Source: Artemisia argyi
Lineage: Eukaryota; Streptophyta; Magnoliopsida; Asterales; Asteraceae
DNA length: 64,000 nt
Assembly (NCBI GenBank): GCA_030686995.1
Contig: CM060692.1
Location: 125,441,796-125,505,795 of the forward strand
Direction: 5' to 3'
Made by a program: the position numbers and the translations under genes. The notes under the pieces were generated by a model. The model saw only the letters and a program-made list of their open reading frames with translations. It did not search any database and was not told the origin of the DNA. How positions within the stretch are numbered: position 1 is the stretch's first letter; every line of letters begins with the position of its first letter. This document shows positions 45,121 through 56,541 of the stretch, piece by piece.

Positions 45121-47496
45121 ATCTCCCCCTAAGGGTGATCATTGAGATCTCTCTTTTGTGACCTTGATCTTTGATCTTTGAAGCTTGTTCTCTTTGAACT
45201 TTGAGTCTTGTTGTGTAATAGTTTTGGCTAGTTCCTTTGTTCCAATCATGCTTTGTGATCTTTGAATAATGTCGATTGGTCGTTCTTGCCTTTGATCAAC
45301 ATCTTTACTCTGTCGTCTTTTCCAACATGCTCATACTTTGTTTGACATTGAATCTTTGTGAAGTTCTATTTTCTTTGACTTTAATCATTGTTTCTTTAGT
45401 TTGTAGATTCTTTGACTTTGACTTAGAAACGTTCTGAACTTTGTTTTGCTTTGATCTTTGAAGAGAGCTTTACAGGGTATGAGCATGTGGATCTTTGAGT
45501 GATGGTAATGGTCTTTCTCCAAGAAACATTCATCAATACCTGCATTAAAACAATTAGCAATAAAGCATCGTACTTACAGGTTCGGAATTAGAGATCGTTA
45601 ACAGCATAGTGTGAAAACTCTCTCTAACCCTTTCCAAGGCCGTTCCTGAACCAGATACCCCCGAGAAGGCTTACTAGATCCACCAAAGTACATCAATGAT
45701 TCAGGTGAGTTGCTGGAGATCACCCCACAACTGTAGACCATTTTGGGACATAGTGACCACCATAATATGTAAGGCAAGATCCGTAGATCTCATAAAAACT
45801 CTTACAACTTGTGTCCTTTTTGGCGAACACAAGTGTATTCATAGGAAAGTGTATCCTAAGAGATATTTTAATGTATCTCTTGGCTCTAGACTCGATAAGT
45901 GCATAATTTGGTTTTCCTATGCGGAGACTAGGGATGGGTCTCCTGCTTCAATATCAACCATCTCTAAGAGATACGTTGATAGTTTACACCGGTTCCCCAG
46001 GAGAATGAAACAAATATCTTTTAAGAGATACCTGAGTGGCTAGAAGGTTTAGTGCAATGCGTCACTAGGTCCATGACGTCTTGTCTTCAATACCGGTGTC
46101 ACCTTAGTAACAACCAGTAGCATATGAATTGAACCCGGCGTCTACCCTAAGGTTTGAACATATGGAGGGCTATTTCTTTTCACCCTTTCATTTGCTTTTC
46201 TTTTTAATTCTTCAACCCCTTCTTTCTCCTTTCTCATTTTCTCCTTTTTTTTCAATCATACCTAAGGACTTCTAATTCTAATCTATTGGATTTGTCCTAG
46301 GGTAGATCCCTCCGGCTCTGGCGGATCATAGGACGGTTTTCCCTAACCTTAGTCACCTTATAACTCCATGACTATCCTATCATTGCCATGAAACCATTTT
46401 TTGAAGATCTCTCAAAGTGTTTATGATAATAAAACACATTTTGTTAACACTTCGAGAGTTTTGCATTTAATTTGAAGGACTCCCCCTTCACATGTGCTCA
46501 TGGATAGCTAAGAAATTTGCACATGCGTGAGGAGTTTGCACTTTTTAAATTGATCCACTTTTAGTGAACACAACCGATTCGAGACACGCTTACATTACTA
46601 GTTAGACTAGCTTGAAGTTATTACCCGGCTTGGTCACGTCCACAGAAAGTTTCTCGAAATGGTACATTTCTACTAAGACAAATCCTTTTCGAGACACGCT
46701 TACGTGGCTAGTTAAAGAGTTCCATTGTCAGCTTTTAGGTGACAACTAGCCCTAGTAACTAACTTGATGTTATTACCCATCGAGGATAAGTCTTTTCAAT
46801 TACTAACTTTTGTTGTTTCATCAATTCTTGGGTCATTTCTGAGTCGAGCTCGCATGAGATTCTGATCACATTTTAATCACGTCTTCTCCCCCTCAAAAAT
46901 AGCATATCCATGGTTTTTTTTATACCAATTGATTAAAACCTTTTCTTTTTGGATAGCTTATGGGGGAAATGGATGTTTGTAAATTCCGAATTAGTTTCTT
47001 TTAAGCATGACTTTTTGGAACTTCTTTTTATTACTCCCCCTCAAAAACAGAACATTTTGATTAAATTAAGCGATTTAAGGATATGAGGGAGTAATATCTT
47101 GAGCTACATCGTAAAAAGTTTTAAAAACCTTTTGAAAACATTTTTCAAAATTTTGCTCAAAAATTAAGAAGACTTTGATAAGCTTTTTGGTGAGAAGACT
47201 TCTTATCTTTTAGGATTGTCGCACAGAAATGTACAACAGGGTCCTTTCTTTGAAAATCGCGGGTTATACACTGTTATTTGTGCATAAGCCATAATGTTTT
47301 TAGGATAAGTGCTCAAAAAATATTTAAAACCTTTGAATTGAATTAAGCACTTTCCTTTCCTTGAAGAACGAGTCCTTAGCTGAAATACTAAGAAGTCATT
47401 ATGTTGAAGTCCGAGTTCTTAGCAGAAGTACTAAGAAGTCATTAATTTAAGCCCGGGTTTCGTACTGAAGTGTACGAAAGCCATTATGAATTTGGA
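45121..47496 (-). other. PPT and 3' noncoding part of element 5
   Basis: No gene seen. The polypurine tract CTTAGGGGGAGAT (minus, 45133-45121) abuts the LTR. Two copies of a GACACGCTTAC/AGCTTGAAGTTATTACCC motif lie near 46583 and 46690. Collinear with 36523-39150. Confidence 0.75.
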
Positions 47497-50400
47497 TTAG
47501 ACAACAACTTTTGGAACCCATTTAAGCACGACGCCAACTGGGTTACCATATTTTGAAATCCATTTGTAAGTTGTGTCAATCCAAGACAAAGAAGTTGAAT
47601 TCCAACGAGGACTGAAAACCTGTGTTTCATTTTTAAATAAAGCTCGTGGAATCAACGGTGATTTAAATCTCTTTTGCTTTTGAAAGTTGTTTGAGAAACT
47701 CGGTGTCTCTTTTGGAGTTTTAAAACTTGAAGAAGAAGTTTTCCATCCATTGTTGAAAATCGGCGTTTCATTTTGAAAATTCGTTTTTGAGATGAATGGA
47801 AACCTTCCAGAATTAGGATTTTTCCAAGCATAGCCATTCCTTTGTTGTAGCAGAAGCATTTCAGAGTATGAATATTTCAAATATTTTGAACAGCTTTGCT
47901 TTGGTTTCCACACTGGCTTTAACGGAGTAAAACGAGAGTATGGAGTTTGAAAACCTTGATTCTTTTCTTTATGAGCACTTGCATTTGAAACCTTTTGAGG
48001 AGTAAATGTTTCAGAAAAATTAGGTCTCTTTGAAAACTTCCTTCCTTTTTGCAAAGAATAGGTGGTAAATTGAGAAACCCTTTTAGAAAATGGTTTTGAA
48101 GATTCACATGTGTAAACCTTTTCTGAAACACTTACTTGTGGTTTAGACTCGTTTGAAACTTGAGATTTTCCTTTTGACCGGTTAAGAACATCAAACTTTG
48201 CTTTTAAGGCATTGTATGACGTTCTCAAATCATTGTATTCTTTTTGAAGAGAAAGATGATCTGACGATGCCAGTTTTTCTTGCAAAGAAGCATTTTGATT
48301 TACAAGATGTGCAAAATATTTTTCATATTTGTCTGTTTCGATTGAAAAATCATTTTTGGCATCACCAAAATCCTTGATTTGTTGTGCAATCGTTTTTTCC
48401 AATTCAACAATTTTCTTTTGAAGCACAGACTTTTCTTTTTCAAAAAGATGATTTGGTGTGATCTGAGAGTCAGATTTGTTTGAAGTTTGATTCTGAACTC
48501 TTGACCGCTTGATTGAATCAAACAAGTTTTTGTAAGTTTGTTTCAAATGTTCATTTTCTTTTTGTAATGATGCCATAGCATGTTCCAATTCAAGATTTTT
48601 AGTATCAAGTTCATCAAGATCAAACTTGATTTTCGTATCATCACAGTTTTCTTCAAAAATCTTTTCTTTTCCTTTAAGCACCGATGTCGAAGAGTTTTCC
48701 GAAAACTTTTTCTCATTGTTCTCTTGCAGTTTAAGTTGGAAAGGGATACTTTGTGCTTCGAGTTTTGCAAGATGTTTCTCAAACTGAGCTGTTCTTTTTG
48801 ACAATTCTTCTTTGACATCAGCTGCTTCTTTTGAATGTTCGGTGATTTTCTTTTTGAGACAAAGATTTTCAGATTTCAAAGAAGATGTTTGTTCGAAATT
48901 CACATTCTCATACTCATGGTTGACAGATGCTGACTTGAACGACTCAATTTGATTTTTGAAAAATTCCTTTTGAATGTCAAGTATTAAGCATTTTTCGTCA
49001 AATTCGTCTTCAAGAGAATGAACATACTTTAAATCTTCTCTCATTTCAGTGACAAGATGTTTTTCAAAGTACTCAAACCTTAAGTTGAGATTTTTCACAT
49101 GAGGTTCCATCTCATCTTTCAAAATCTTTTTGACTTCAATCTTAAGGCGTACATCTGATGACAGAGGATTGGAGAAAACGCTGGTATCGATGTTTACTTG
49201 CTTAAACCAAATGGCCTTTAACGTATGCTCAATGTGATGTTTAAGACTACAAAATTGTTTCCTTGCTCTATTTTGCCATAACGTAGCATCATAAGTAGCA
49301 AGTTGAACTTCTTTGAAAAATCTTTTCACATTTGTGTCTTTTCTTTTGAAAGGTGCTTTTGGAATATCTGTCAATTGTGTACAACCATACACAAAGCCGT
49401 GGTACGAGAACGGGGTTTTTCTTTGTTTAACTTTCAAACGTTTCTCCTCTTCAGATTTTAAAATATCTTGAGATTCAAACAAAAGATCATCTGACAATTC
49501 TTTTCCCATATCTTCAGCATTATACAAAATAGGTGTCAACTTTTTCACTTTGTTTAAAAAACACGGTTTTCCATTTCCCAACTGAGCACTATTTTCAAAA
49601 CCAATTCCAGATGTTTGTTTAGAAACTTCCTCATCTTTAGTAGGCAGCATGTTGATTGTCTGAGAAGTTTGTCCCAATTTTTGAAGTTTGTTTTCAAGAT
49701 CGTTTGTTCGTTTAAAAAATTCTTGATTTTCTTTTTCAAGTTTTGTATTAACAATCTCAAAATTTGAAGTGTTTGTCTTAAGCCTGGAATTTTCACTTTT
49801 TAAATCATTGTTCTCTCTTAAAAGCGCTTGAACCTTTCTGTTGTTAACAACCATTTGAGAATCCAGATTTTGAATGGAACGTTTTTCACGAAGAACAGCT
49901 TCTCTATAACCAACTTCAAGTTCTTCATTTCTTTTTAAAATTGGTTTGATAGACTCTCCATTCATTTCAAACTTCCAAGCTTGAGATTTAAGGTTTGAGT
50001 TTTCAAATTCAAGTTCAGCTTTTCTTTTTGTTACATTTTGAAAACCTTTTTCCATTTCTTTAAATCTCTCAAGCTCTTTTGTCAATAAGACATTCGTTTG
50101 CTTAGCTTCACGATTGTCGTTTTTGCACTTGTCAAGTTCATGTTTGAAATTATTGATTAATGAAGCAAATAAGGCACGATCTTGTTCATAAGAAGATCCA
50201 TCCTGGGCAGGCTCACCTCTATTAGGATCCATATCTGGAGTAGCAAAAGTGATATTACTATCATTTTGTTCCGCCACATAAGTGTCACTAATAGACTCAG
50301 GATGCGCAGGATGTGTCTGATCATGAGCAAACACATTATCAAAGATATTACCATTATCATGAGCATGTGAATTTTGTACCGTAGCCAATTTCTTTGTGTT

Positions 50401-50961
50401 TGATGAAGGTCTAATGTGATCATCCTCGGTATCCCAAACAGCTTCATTCCTTTGTGTACCATCAGCATTTGAATCATAGCTAGGAATGCTGCTTTCAACC
50501 TGCTGTTCTGATGATGAATCACTTCCCGTGAGTTTCTCAATCTCTTTTAACTCGGCATCCTCAGCATCAAGTATCTTTTCGAGTTCATCCATTTGATTTA
50601 TGCATTTAGTTCTGAAGGTCGTATAGCTTACCCAAAATTTTTGGTAAAATGCATCGATAAACTCTGACTGTCCCATTATCCAAGGGTTAAAGATACTCTG
50701 AAATTGAGTCTGGATCACTTTAAGAGCGTCCTTGCAGTTACTCATATCAAGTTCTTCTTCATTAAGTAGCTGTTGAAGTTGATTCAGGCTTTGTTTGAGT
50801 TTGTCTTTGAAATTGTGATATCGGACTTGGACGAAGTATTCAAATGCCTGATCGAACCTTGAGTCATAACCATAAGTATTGATGAACTTCTCTACATATG
50901 ACTTGAACACAGTAAACACTTTGTTTGAATCTCTCTCTTGGATTTTCACTTTCATTTCCAT
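47497..50961 (-). CDS. Large coiled-coil protein of non-autonomous Copia-like element
   Basis: An uninterrupted 1154-residue frame from ATG 50961. N-terminal 150 residues: a helical domain with WIMGQSEFIDAFYQKFWVSY. An acidic Ser/Asn-rich spacer follows (about 150-270), then heptad-rich coiled coil (about 270-440), a folded-looking middle (about 540-620, with YHGFVYGCTQL and ATYDATLWQNRARKQFC), a second long coiled coil (about 660-960, including HLKQTYKNLFDSI), and a basic tail rich in Ser, Lys, Phe and Trp. There are no zinc knuckles or enzyme motifs. From memory, similar coiled-coil segments occur inside Gag-Pol polyproteins of Copia elements annotated in Asteraceae, between gag and protease. 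That suggests a derivative that kept this structural part and lost the rest. Function unknown; self-assembly or particle formation is inferred from the coiled coils. Confidence 0.7.
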   Translation of the reverse strand: MEMKVKIQERDSNKVFTVFKSYVEKFINTYGYDSRFDQAFEYFVQVRYHNFKDKLKQSLNQLQQLLNEEELDMSNCKDALKVIQTQFQSIFNPWIMGQSEFIDAFYQKFWVSYTTFRTKCINQMDELEKILDAEDAELKEIEKLTGSDSSSEQQVESSIPSYDSNADGTQRNEAVWDTEDDHIRPSSNTKKLATVQNSHAHDNGNIFDNVFAHDQTHPAHPESISDTYVAEQNDSNITFATPDMDPNRGEPAQDGSSYEQDRALFASLINNFKHELDKCKNDNREAKQTNVLLTKELERFKEMEKGFQNVTKRKAELEFENSNLKSQAWKFEMNGESIKPILKRNEELEVGYREAVLREKRSIQNLDSQMVVNNRKVQALLRENNDLKSENSRLKTNTSNFEIVNTKLEKENQEFFKRTNDLENKLQKLGQTSQTINMLPTKDEEVSKQTSGIGFENSAQLGNGKPCFLNKVKKLTPILYNAEDMGKELSDDLLFESQDILKSEEEKRLKVKQRKTPFSYHGFVYGCTQLTDIPKAPFKRKDTNVKRFFKEVQLATYDATLWQNRARKQFCSLKHHIEHTLKAIWFKQVNIDTSVFSNPLSSDVRLKIEVKKILKDEMEPHVKNLNLRFEYFEKHLVTEMREDLKYVHSLEDEFDEKCLILDIQKEFFKNQIESFKSASVNHEYENVNFEQTSSLKSENLCLKKKITEHSKEAADVKEELSKRTAQFEKHLAKLEAQSIPFQLKLQENNEKKFSENSSTSVLKGKEKIFEENCDDTKIKFDLDELDTKNLELEHAMASLQKENEHLKQTYKNLFDSIKRSRVQNQTSNKSDSQITPNHLFEKEKSVLQKKIVELEKTIAQQIKDFGDAKNDFSIETDKYEKYFAHLVNQNASLQEKLASSDHLSLQKEYNDLRTSYNALKAKFDVLNRSKGKSQVSNESKPQVSVSEKVYTCESSKPFSKRVSQFTTYSLQKGRKFSKRPNFSETFTPQKVSNASAHKEKNQGFQTPYSRFTPLKPVWKPKQSCSKYLKYSYSEMLLLQQRNGYAWKNPNSGRFPFISKTNFQNETPIFNNGWKTSSSSFKTPKETPSFSNNFQKQKRFKSPLIPRALFKNETQVFSPRWNSTSLSWIDTTYKWISKYGNPVGVVLKWVPKVVV

Positions 50962-51192
50962 TGTATAAACAATGTGTGATAAAGGTGATCTTGGATCGGC
51001 TCAACGAAATAGGAGTTGGGTTTGGTAAAGGTTACTTTCCTTGGGCAACGAACTTTTAAGACACCAATAATTTTCAAAACATTGACCACCAAAAGATTTT
51101 CTAAAAGATTTCTAGAAAAGAAGAAAATTTTTTTTTCTAAAAGTGTTCTAGAAAAAAAAAATTCTAAAAGGTGTTCTAGAAAAATTTTCAGT

Positions 51193-51440
51193 GATTTAGA
51201 AACTTTTCAGTGTTCTAGAAATTTTTCCGAGTTTTAGAAACTCTTCAGTGTTCTAGAAACTTTTCAGTGTTTTAGAAACTTTTCAGTGTTCTCGAAACTT
51301 TTCAGTGTTCTCGAAAATTTTCAGTGTTTTAGAAACTTTTCAGTGTTCTAGAAAATTTTCAGTGTTTTAGAAACTTTTCAGTGTTCTAGAAAATTTTCAG
51401 TGTTTTAGAAACTTTTCAGTGTTCTAGAAACTTTGCACCA
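51193..51440. repeat. 19-bp tandem array with TTCTAGAA cores
   Basis: About 13 units of GTTCTAGAAACTTTTCAGT at an exact 19-bp period (starts near 51213, 51232, 51251 and so on to 51422). Alternate units carry TTCTAGAA (or TTCTCGAA) and TTTTAGAA, giving a 38-bp higher-order repeat. TTCTAGAA matches the nTTCnnGAAn core of heat-shock elements. Two further copies lie at 51146 and 51173. Confidence 0.85.
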
Positions 51441-51568
51441 AAACTTTCTAAATTATACAATTTAGAGAGTATACCACGAGTCAAAGTATTTTCTCACTTA
51501 TACAAGTAAGGGAAACACCGAGTAAGTAACGGGACCAAGTGTGTTCTCGAAACTTTTGTGATTTAGAA

Positions 51569-51846
51569 ACTTTGCTAGAATTTTGATTTTGCAAAAAGCC
51601 CATCCAAATGAAGTTTGTATTCCAAGATTCTTGTACTTCTAGTTATAAAAACACCAAAACTTAAAGAAAGTTGCAAAGTTGATGATTTTTATGAAAATTT
51701 TTTGTGTTCTAGAAAGTTTGCTAGAATTTTGATTTTGCTAAAAGCTCACCCAAATGAAGTTTGTATTCCAAGATTCTTGTACTTCTAGTTATAAAAACAC
51801 CAAAACTTAAAGAAAGTTGCAAACTTGATGATTTTTATGAAAAATT
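51569..51846. repeat. Direct duplication of about 140 bp in the leader
   Basis: Both halves share CCAAATGAAGTTTGTATTCC and the stretch to GATGATTTTTATGAAAA, with few differences. Confidence 0.85.
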
Positions 51847-52078
51847 TTTATGTTCTAGAAAAACAAGTACAAAATCAAAATTCGAATTTTTAAGCTATAA
51901 ATCTTCAAAAAGATAGAAACTTTCTGGTTGGAAAAGGTTTATAACACTAGTTTGTAATCAAAAAAGTGTTAAAAACCAAGAAAAACAAGAAAAGTGAGAA
52001 ACTTTTTATAAAAAACTTGTGAATAAAGCTTGCAAAATACGAACCAAACAAACTCCCAACACTCCTAAATCATTGTTA

Positions 52079-52092
52079 GGCGATTGATACCA
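52079..52092 (-). other. Primer binding site of element 5
   Basis: Minus strand TGGTATCAATCGCC. The first eight bases match the initiator tRNA-Met complement; the rest does not. It lies two bases from the LTR end and sets the minus orientation. Confidence 0.65.
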
Positions 52093-52094
52093 CT

Positions 52095-52537
52095 TGTAAG
52101 AACATAAATCTATCAACTTTATCACACCACTTTATCACACACAATAGCCTTGGTGACTTGATATGCGAAGTATGTTAGAGAGAGAAAGTAGAGAATGTAG
52201 AGAAAGAAAGAAGAGAGAATATTATTAGAGAAACACGCACTTTCACACACAAGCACACACCTCAAATGAGCCTTTGAGGTGTTTATATAGTAAGTTACAT
52301 CATGCCCTAAAAGGCTTTCCATGGGCTTTGTCTAATGGGCTTGGTTTACATATTCTAATAAAGGCTTACATGATATAATTAATAAGTACCAAGTCCATAG
52401 CCCAAAATACTTAACTATTACAATACTTGTCGACTCAATAATGATCGTCACTTTTAATGCTAACAATCTCCCCCTAAGGGACGATCATTGAGATCTCCAA
52501 TTGATTAAATAAATGATCAACACTTCTAATGCTAACA
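52095..52537 (-). mobile_element. 5' LTR of element 5
   Basis: 443 bp, partner of 44691-45120, with an extra 13 bp (a duplicated ACTTTATCAC tract) near 52127. TATA box CTATATAAAC at 52290-52281 on the minus strand. Confidence 0.85.
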
Positions 52538-52848
52538 GATTCCTAATAACGGGTTGTGCTTTAATCGATGTAGTTGCTGAAGAAATCACTTTACGTGTTG
52601 CTAATGAAGCCATCACCTTCAACCTTGATCAAACTTCGAGGTACTCTTCCAATTATGACTCAGTGTCAATTAACCTAATCGACGTCATCAATGTTGCTTT
52701 GGAAGAGTATTCTCAAAAAGTTCTTGGTTTCACTGATAATTCTCCGAGTGGCAATCCCACTCCCCCCTCTCAACCTATCATTGCTAATTCTTCTCCTTCT
52801 CTCACTCCATTTAAGGGAAGTGACTTCATCTTAGAGGAAATAGAGGTC
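52538..52848 (+). pseudogene. Protease end and PR-RT linker (element 4), second part
   Basis: Resumes the element 4 frame at 52543 in the correct phase once one copy of the target duplication is removed. Includes EEITLRVANEAITFNLDQTS and an acidic Ser/Pro-rich linker ending FILEEIE, as in element 1 (19620-19960). Ends where element 6 starts at 52849. Confidence 0.8.
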
Positions 52849-55124
52849 TGACTCCTCCCAAACCAACCTCTTAAGCAGGTGTGGTCAATAGGCCAAGTCT
52901 AGGAGAAAGTGATTAATTTATGATCCGTTGAAAGCAGAGTATGTTCACGGGTCGTTATGTCCCAACGAGGCTGAAATTGTATTTTTGAAACGTTTGAGGG
53001 ATTCAGTGATTGGGAAAGTAACCAGATAATGATTTGGATTAGATTACACTACTGGAAATGATTGGGATTAAGCTAAATAAACAGTATTAACAGTTACAGG
53101 AAATAGATATGTATAAACGTAAACTAAATTTAAAACAAATGCGATTGCGTACAGAGAAAAAAGTGAGATTTAAGCAGAAATAAACTATAGGGGGTGAAAG
53201 TGACTTTTTTACAAACTTAATATTAAAAGAAAATTTTATGAAAAATAAAATTATTTTTTTGATTATTTTATTATTTAATATTAATTAAATACTATTTAAT
53301 AATTAATTTAAATTAATTTAAATGAAGAAAAATAGTAAAGTGACTTAGAAAATTATGAAATTTTTTAAAAAACTAACTAACCATTACAGGAATCCTAAAA
53401 AATTATCAAAAGTTTATAAAAATTGTATATAAGCTAATTTACTAATTATTTACTTATTTATTAATTAAAACCTATTTAAAATTATTTATTTATGAAAAAT
53501 ACTAAATAAACAGTGAAAATTATGAAAATTTTTCTAAAAATATTTTATGATTTATAAAACCTAGGAAAAATATAAAAAGATACTATTTCTTATAAATAAG
53601 TAGAAAGGAAATTTATTTTTGATTTTTTAATTAAAACTAAATAAACTTAAATTAATTATTATAAATACTAAACATACTCAGAAAATTATGAAAATTTTTC
53701 AAAAACTATTTTAATATATTAGAAACTTAAGAAAAATATAAAATTGAGAATTGCTTTTTGAAAAAGTTATAAAATAAGCCAATTGACTTAAATAGAAGCT
53801 ATCACTTATTTTATATTTTTGATTTTTCTTGTTTTTCTTTTACACAACTATTTTAATACTGAAAATGAACAATTTTTATGAAGACACCTTTTTTGTAGCT
53901 TAAGAATAAGCTATGTGCAAGCTATAGAGCTTAAAAGATGGCTTATTAAGGATTTTGATGACTTATTGAGTGACATAAGCTACCGACAAGTTACCAAAGA
54001 CAAAATAAGCTATATCCAACTAAGATGTGCACAAAATAAGCTAAAACAACTAAACAAGCTCACTGAATAAACCAGGAAGCTCAAATAAGCAAGTCCCAAA
54101 CCACACAGACCAAACAGGCCAAAAGGGCTAATTGCAGCCCTCTGTGGGGTCCACAGGAGTGACCAAGGGTCTAATGATATGGACTAATAAGCTATCCAAA
54201 AAGCTATGGGCAAGAAACCTAGAGTCCAAAATAAGCACTGGTCTAATAATATGGACTAATAAGCTATCCAAAAAGCTAAGGGTTAGGGGCTGGGGTCCTC
54301 AAATAACTCAAGGAGAGCTTTTGAAAAATGGCTTAAAAGCCTGAGTGCCCTGGTGCAGGGTACAAGTTTTCCCTACATGTCTAAATGAGGGCTTGAATAA
54401 GCACTTAAAAAAATCACAAAAATAATTTAAAATATGGATTTTCAAGTTCAGCTGTCAATCTTTAAGTTCCAAAAAGCTCAGGGGCTGCTTATGAAAAATG
54501 AAATCAGGAAAATTATTGCAAAAAATGGATTTCTGAAAAACTTTGCAATTTGACTTTTTGTATTTTCTTGAGACTTTGACTTTGATGAACTTAGATTTGA
54601 TTCTATTGAATGAAAATGAAGTTTTAAGCTAAAATTAGATTATACTAAGCTAGATTAACAACTTGTGAATTGATTTGATGCTTACGAGTATCCTAAATCC
54701 TCACAATGATCAAATGAGGTGAGATCAAAAGTGTTTTTGACTTTGGCTGAAATAAGACCTGGTTTTTATGGTTCGTATGATCTTATTAGCACTGATGAGG
54801 CATGTGACAACCACAAACAACCACTTAAACAACTTGAAACTCAGGATGTTCAACAAATCTAAACAACCTGATAAAAAAATGATTGTGAGGCTTTTAAAGC
54901 TAAAGGGCACTAAAAACTATGAAACTACTTTTTAACAACTTATAATGATCTAATAAGCTTAAATGAACACAGAAACATCAACTTGAACCACAATTACCTA
55001 AGATGCTAAATTATGCTAAAATGGCAGTCAAACTAGAATTTTTGAGTAAAAATGGAATCTGATGCACTAGTACTACTTATTAAACACTAATATGACTAGA
55101 TTAAACTAAATGAACACAGGAAAC

Positions 55125-56541
55125 TGATGAGGCGAAAAATGAACCACTTTTAGGGGGTCATTTAAGCCCGGAATTGAATTTATTTGATCAAATATTACCC
55201 TAAATCGTTCCTTTTGTGATTTTACGTACTTTGGGAGTGAATTCTGGAAAAGGAAGCAATTCGGATATTTTTGGAGCATAAAAGTGAAGAAAACGCCAAA
55301 GACTTAATTTTCCATGTTGAGAATAGTACCTGACGGCGTCAAGAGAAAGACCATAACGGTGTCAAGAGTAAATTCCATGACGACCCAGTGCAAACTGACG
55401 GCGTCACAACAAGGGCGTCAAGAGTTAATTTGGTGATAGCCTGCATAAGGTGAATACATGACGGCGTCAGACCCAGATCTAGGCAGTCCGAGGAACTATT
55501 TGGCGGCGAGATGACGGCGTCAGACATTTGTTCTTGACGCCGTCACCTATCAAACTCTATATATAGTTTTCTATTTTTCATTCATAAGGAGGAACTTGTG
55601 TGGAGAAAACTAAGGCCGAACTTTGTAAACCCTAGGTCATATTTTACAGTGTTTTCAAGGGTTTTCACCCCTTGAATCCTTTCTTGTTCAATTAAGATAA
55701 GTCTTCTCTTAATTCAATCAATATGTCTATGTGTTGGTTGATTATATCTTTTGCTTGTCTTGATTTCAACATGCTAGGCTAGATTTATATTGTGTTTGCT
55801 TAGATCTAATGAAACCTAGATGTTAATTATGTGTTGATTACTTGTTTATGGTTGTATTGGATGAATGATTTCAATGTTAGGCTTAAGAAAACTGGCAGAT
55901 CTCCATTATGTAACATGCTTGAACATCTTAGGAAACATGAACCGATGTGTACTAGGTTTTATTGGTTGTATTTAATGCATGAGTAAATTCTAGTGATCCC
56001 ATGTTAGGAGCTTCTTAGCCGGCACGACATAGGAGTGAAGTAGGCGCTCATAGGTTTGGGGAAGTAAGTACGCCACCCCATGAATGGTATTACGGAATAC
56101 AATCCGTCATCCACGCAACTATAACAAGTAATTAACGTATAAAAGATATCTAGGGAGTAGTGAAATCTAAGTAAACACAATTCTCCCACATATTGCTCAC
56201 AACTTTAATTTAATATAGTTTATTTTCATTTCTAGTATTTTATTTTGCTTGCATCTTAGCATTGGGTTAGTTGACTAGCAACTAATTCCGGCCAACTCCT
56301 TAAAACCCGAGATTTTTACTTGCTTTCTAAAAAATGTAAAAATATAAAAAGAATCATCCCTCATCTCTAGACCTAGTCTTTAGGTTTTCTAATCCTAACG
56401 ACACTATTCCTAGCTGAACGATCAATCCCCCGGTACTTGTCATTATACTATACTACATCGATCAGGTACACTGCCTGGTGGGGGTTGTAAGATTCTCGAG
56501 ATCCCTCGAGAGGTAAAGCCTGGTGCAATCCCCACGCATCA
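55125..56541 (+). mobile_element. Solo LTR inserted in element 6
   Basis: 1417 bp from TGATGAGGCG to CCCACGCATCA, flanked by GAAAC on both sides (55120-55124 and 56542-56546). No internal region or second LTR, so it is a solo LTR from LTR-LTR recombination. Contains a TATA box on the plus strand (CTCTATATATAG, 55556-55566) and a palindrome array upstream of it. Superfamily not determined; the size and 5-bp duplication fit Ty3/Gypsy. Confidence 0.8.
55331..55566 (+). promoter_or_regulatory. TGACGGCGTCA palindrome array and TATA box
   Basis: Five perfect copies of TGACGGCGTCA or its complement TGACGCCGTCA at 55331, 55396, 55459, 55512 and 55535, with degraded copies between them, ending 11 bases before the TATA box at 55556. 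Each is a TGACG/CGTCA inverted repeat with one central base, similar to bZIP (TGA-factor) half-sites. Confidence 0.65.

Larger units (their letters stand above)
50962..52078 (-). other. 5' leader of element 5
   Basis: No gene seen. It holds a 19-bp tandem array (51193-51440) and a 140-bp direct duplication (about 51569-51700 and 51714-51846). Confidence 0.75.
44691..52537 (-). mobile_element. Element 5: non-autonomous Copia-like element
   Basis: 7.85 kb on the minus strand: 5' LTR 52095-52537, PBS, leader with tandem repeats, a 1154-residue ORF, noncoding 3' part, PPT and 3' LTR 44691-45120. Flanking GATTT (44686-44690) and GATTC (52538-52542) are the target duplication with one changed base. 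LTRs differ by roughly ten substitutions and one 13-bp indel, so the insertion is fairly recent. It has no gag knuckle, PR, IN or RT. Confidence 0.85.
39830..52848 (+). mobile_element. Element 4: plus-strand Athila copy, split by insertions
   Basis: Truncated 5' LTR, PBS, leader, gag and PR in one reading frame to 44690. Element 5 (44691-52537) splits PR; the frame resumes at 52543. At 52849 element 6 interrupts it again, so RT, IN and the 3' LTR are not in the window. At least four in-frame stops show it is dead. Confidence 0.8.
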
